Shown here: in pieces, positions 4,144 through 5,931 of the stretch
How the letters are laid out: each line of letters opens with the position of its first letter
How positions within the stretch are numbered: the stretch's first letter is position 1
Source: Elusimicrobiota bacterium
GTDB taxonomy: Bacteria > Elusimicrobiota > Elusimicrobia > Elusimicrobiales > UBA9959
NCBI GenBank assembly: GCA_030637365.1
Contig: DAOWGR010000111.1
Span: 1-5,931 of the forward strand
Length of the DNA: 5,931 nucleotides
Reading direction: 5' to 3'
The notes under the pieces: generated by a model
What the model saw: the letters and a program-made list of their open reading frames with translations, nothing else
What the model was told of the DNA's origin: nothing
The model's database searches: none
Translations under genes and position numbers: made by a program

Positions 4144-5931
4144 TTATTATTGCCATTTTCTTTATAACTTTCTTCACATCATTGGTAAACGGGTCTCTGA
4201 CTTTGACCATATACAAATAAACTCCCGACGCGATATTTTCATTTGAAAAATCCCATACCGCCTTATACCCGGTTACGTCAGACACAGTTTCATTTCCGCT
4301 AAACTTTTTAAGCACTCTGCCCGTTATATCAAAGATAACTATAATAACTTCATTGAAAGCGTCCGTTTCATAATGTATATTAACAATACTGTTTTGAGCG
4401 GGATTCGGATAAGCGTAAACATTTTGTTTTAAAAGAATATCCCACTTGGGCGTAAAATTAAATATCTCTCCGTCTTTAAGATATATGGTTTGCATATCCG
4501 TGAATTCTCTGCCGTTAAAAGCTCTTATTGAATATGTTCCGGGCAAAAGATTTGAAATATTGAATTTTCCGCTTTCGTCAATATCCGCCAAAATTATGCG
4601 CCTGCCGCGGGAATAAACCTCCACAAACATTTCACCCGTATCAAGAGCGACACCTTGAACGGAATATTTGGAAGATGAAACGGTATAAACTCCAAAACCC
4701 AGGGGAATATATCCTGAAATACTGGCAAGCAAATATTCGGTATTTAAAATAAAATCAACACCCACCGAACCCGATTGAATGCCGGCTTTGGAAACCCAGC
4801 TTTCAATATCGTTTGCCGACCATATCGCTTTTACCGTATAAGCGGCATCTTCCAATCCCGTGATGGAATAATCTCCGCTTGCGCCCGTATAATCGCTTGA
4901 AGCGAGACTATCGCCGTCATCATACGCTTCCACAAGAACGCCGTTTATGGCTTGGCTTGAAACCTGCGTAATATTGCCGCTGATAACCCCTATGCTGGCC
5001 ATGCCCGAAACCGCTTCGGCAATGCCTGAGATAGTCGACCAATTACCGGCGTCATCCTGAGTCCATAAGGCGAAATAATAAGTGGATGCCGCGCTCAAAT
5101 CCGTAATTTGGTGAGAACAAGTTGAACCGGCGGTCAAAGAGCCGGTGCTTATGAATAATGTTGAGGCGGATGCCGTTGAAAATGCCGCTCCCGAATAAGT
5201 TGAATATTCTATGGCAAAATTTCCGCTTAACAAAAACCCGGATAAGCCATTATCGCCGGGAGCGCTCCAGCTTAAATCAATGGAGCCGGGCAAGTTTCCG
5301 ATACTTCCGAATAAGTCACTTACAGCGCCCGGATTGCTTGTGTCATAATAAGTAAAGGTAGACCACTGCGTATAAAACTCTCCTTCATTGGAAGGAACCG
5401 CGCTATCGCCCGCTTTCACGCTCGCATAATATGTTCCGCCGTTTTCAAGAGAAGCGGAGAGTATTTCACTTATGTAATAAGTCCATAAAGAAGTGGTTCC
5501 GGCGGCTAAAGACATAGGAGTCGCCTGCCAATTTCCTCCGTTCCACCAAAGACCGTCTGAAACCTGCTGCAAAATAATGTCAACCGAAGAAACATTCGCC
5601 GACGCGTCGGACGCGGTGCCGGATATGGAAGCTAAAAAATCAACGCTTGAATGATTCACCGGATCGCTTATTCCCGCTGTCGGCGGACTTATATCATAAG
5701 TAAACGCGACCGTGGAAAAAGAATTTGAATAATCTCCCGCCGAATCGGATGAACGCGCCACTATTTCATATTCAACGCCGTCAGTCAAATTAAGATTTAC
5801 AGCCAAATTAAACGGATTGGTTCCGCTCGCGACATACCAAATTCTTGTTCCCGCGATGAAAGACGCTCCGTTCCAATAAAGATTATTGCTTTTATCCATA
5901 AAAGATATTTCAGTCCCCTGGACACTATGAG
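4139..5931 (-). CDS. Large modular surface protein, C-terminal part (Ig-like/FN3/carboxypeptidase-regulatory/FlgD-Ig); 5' end outside window
   Basis: The frame is open to the window edge, giving 596 visible residues; the Met at 5899 is preceded in frame by HSVQGTEISF, so it is internal. Numbering from that Met, two tandem modules of about 110 residues come first. They carry matching LYWNG/LWWNG motifs (7-11, 117-121) and matching ends (AFTYDISPPT near 65, TFTYYDTSNP near 181), so more copies probably lie upstream. Next is an FN3-like domain (about 188-297: IDLSWSAPGDNG, TYYFALWTQDDAGNW). Two carboxypeptidase-regulatory-like beta domains follow (about 303-388 with ISGNI...GDYSITGLEDAAYTVKA, and about 392-483 with GKFNISNLLPGTYSIRA). 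Last is a FlgD-Ig/type IX-sorting-like domain (about 492-586: NVYAYPNPAQ, VIFDITGRVLKKF, ASGVYLYMVKV, final KKMAIIR). No catalytic motif is visible, so an adhesin, sheath or other exposed scaffold is most likely. The C-terminal domain suggests export and attachment through an outer-membrane system. Confidence 0.87.
   Translation of the reverse strand, partial: HSVQGTEISFMDKSNNLYWNGASFIAGTRIWYVASGTNPFNLAVNLNLTDGVEYEIVARSSDSAGDYSNSFSTVAFTYDISPPTAGISDPVNHSSVDFLASISGTASDASANVSSVDIILQQVSDGLWWNGGNWQATPMSLAAGTTSLWTYYISEILSASLENGGTYYASVKAGDSAVPSNEGEFYTQWSTFTYYDTSNPGAVSDLFGSIGNLPGSIDLSWSAPGDNGLSGFLLSGNFAIEYSTYSGAAFSTASASTLFISTGSLTAGSTCSHQITDLSAASTYYFALWTQDDAGNWSTISGIAEAVSGMASIGVISGNITQVSSQAINGVLVEAYDDGDSLASSDYTGASGDYSITGLEDAAYTVKAIWSANDIESWVSKAGIQSGSVGVDFILNTEYLLASISGYIPLGFGVYTVSSSKYSVQGVALDTGEMFVEVYSRGRRIILADIDESGKFNISNLLPGTYSIRAFNGREFTDMQTIYLKDGEIFNFTPKWDILLKQNVYAYPNPAQNSIVNIHYETDAFNEVIIVIFDITGRVLKKFSGNETVSDVTGYKAVWDFSNENIASGVYLYMVKVRDPFTNDVKKVIKKMAIIR

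Noticed and set aside
4135..4167. Plus-strand GAGGTGG followed by ATG at 4135
   Set aside because: It encodes only ten residues and lies antisense to the end of the surface gene; the apparent ribosome-binding site is the complement of the hairpin arm.
5897..5899. ATG at 5899 as the true start of the surface protein
   Set aside because: The frame stays open to the window edge and the ten preceding residues (HSVQGTEISF) continue an Ig-like module that is repeated downstream, so the Met is internal.
5919..5928. TGGACACTAT here matches the minus strand at 3996-3987, suggesting transposon-like terminal inverted repeats
   Set aside because: A 10-base inverted match is expected by chance several times in 6 kb. 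The right copy is coding sequence within the surface protein, and no transposase lies between.

Overview
This 5.9 kb window looks like part of the genome of an uncultured, AT-rich (roughly 40% G+C by eye), double-membraned bacterium. The double membrane is inferred from three things: OmpA/MotB-type peptidoglycan-binding domains, an outer-membrane beta-barrel protein ending in Phe, and a large multi-domain surface protein with a FlgD-Ig/type IX-like C-terminal domain. This gene style is familiar from Elusimicrobiota and similar candidate phyla, but the placement is an impression and no marker gene is present to prove it.

Layout. Left block, plus strand: the 3' end of one MotB/OmpA-family gene (1-163), a palindrome-rich spacer (164-322), a complete second MotB/OmpA-family gene (323-970), and a secreted TPR-repeat protein (start best placed at 998, ending 1879) preceded by a clear Shine-Dalgarno. 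Right block, minus strand: an Ig-plus-beta-barrel outer-membrane protein (3921 to 2011). Upstream of it, in the same direction, is a 5'-truncated surface protein (beyond 5931 to 4139). The two blocks converge on a 131-base spacer (1880-2010) that holds a heptanucleotide repeat and a weak AT-rich hairpin. No gene-free stretch exceeds 300 bases.

How the genes may work together. The left block resembles a stator or envelope-anchoring module: two tandem MotB-like proteins plus a periplasmic TPR scaffold, probably following a MotA-like gene outside the window. The second MotB-like protein keeps the TM and PG-binding signatures but has Ala where MotB proteins carry the ion-binding Asp. The right block looks like a surface-display pair: a modular Ig/FN3 exoprotein with a C-terminal sorting-type domain, and an outer-membrane barrel with a periplasmic or surface Ig domain. 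A functional partnership there is inferred from proximity only.

Repeats are unusually dense for so short a window. They include a nested palindrome starting inside the stop codon of the first gene, two copies of a 17-base perfect palindrome 82 bases apart, a C8 tract in codons 6-8 of the second MotB-like gene, a heptad repeat over the TPR gene's stop codon, a 15-bp hairpin over the surface gene's stop codon, and a GC-rich, foldable intergenic segment at about 4000-4113 that also carries small overlapping open frames. The most notable observations are the Asp-less MotB paralogue and the structured intergenic element.
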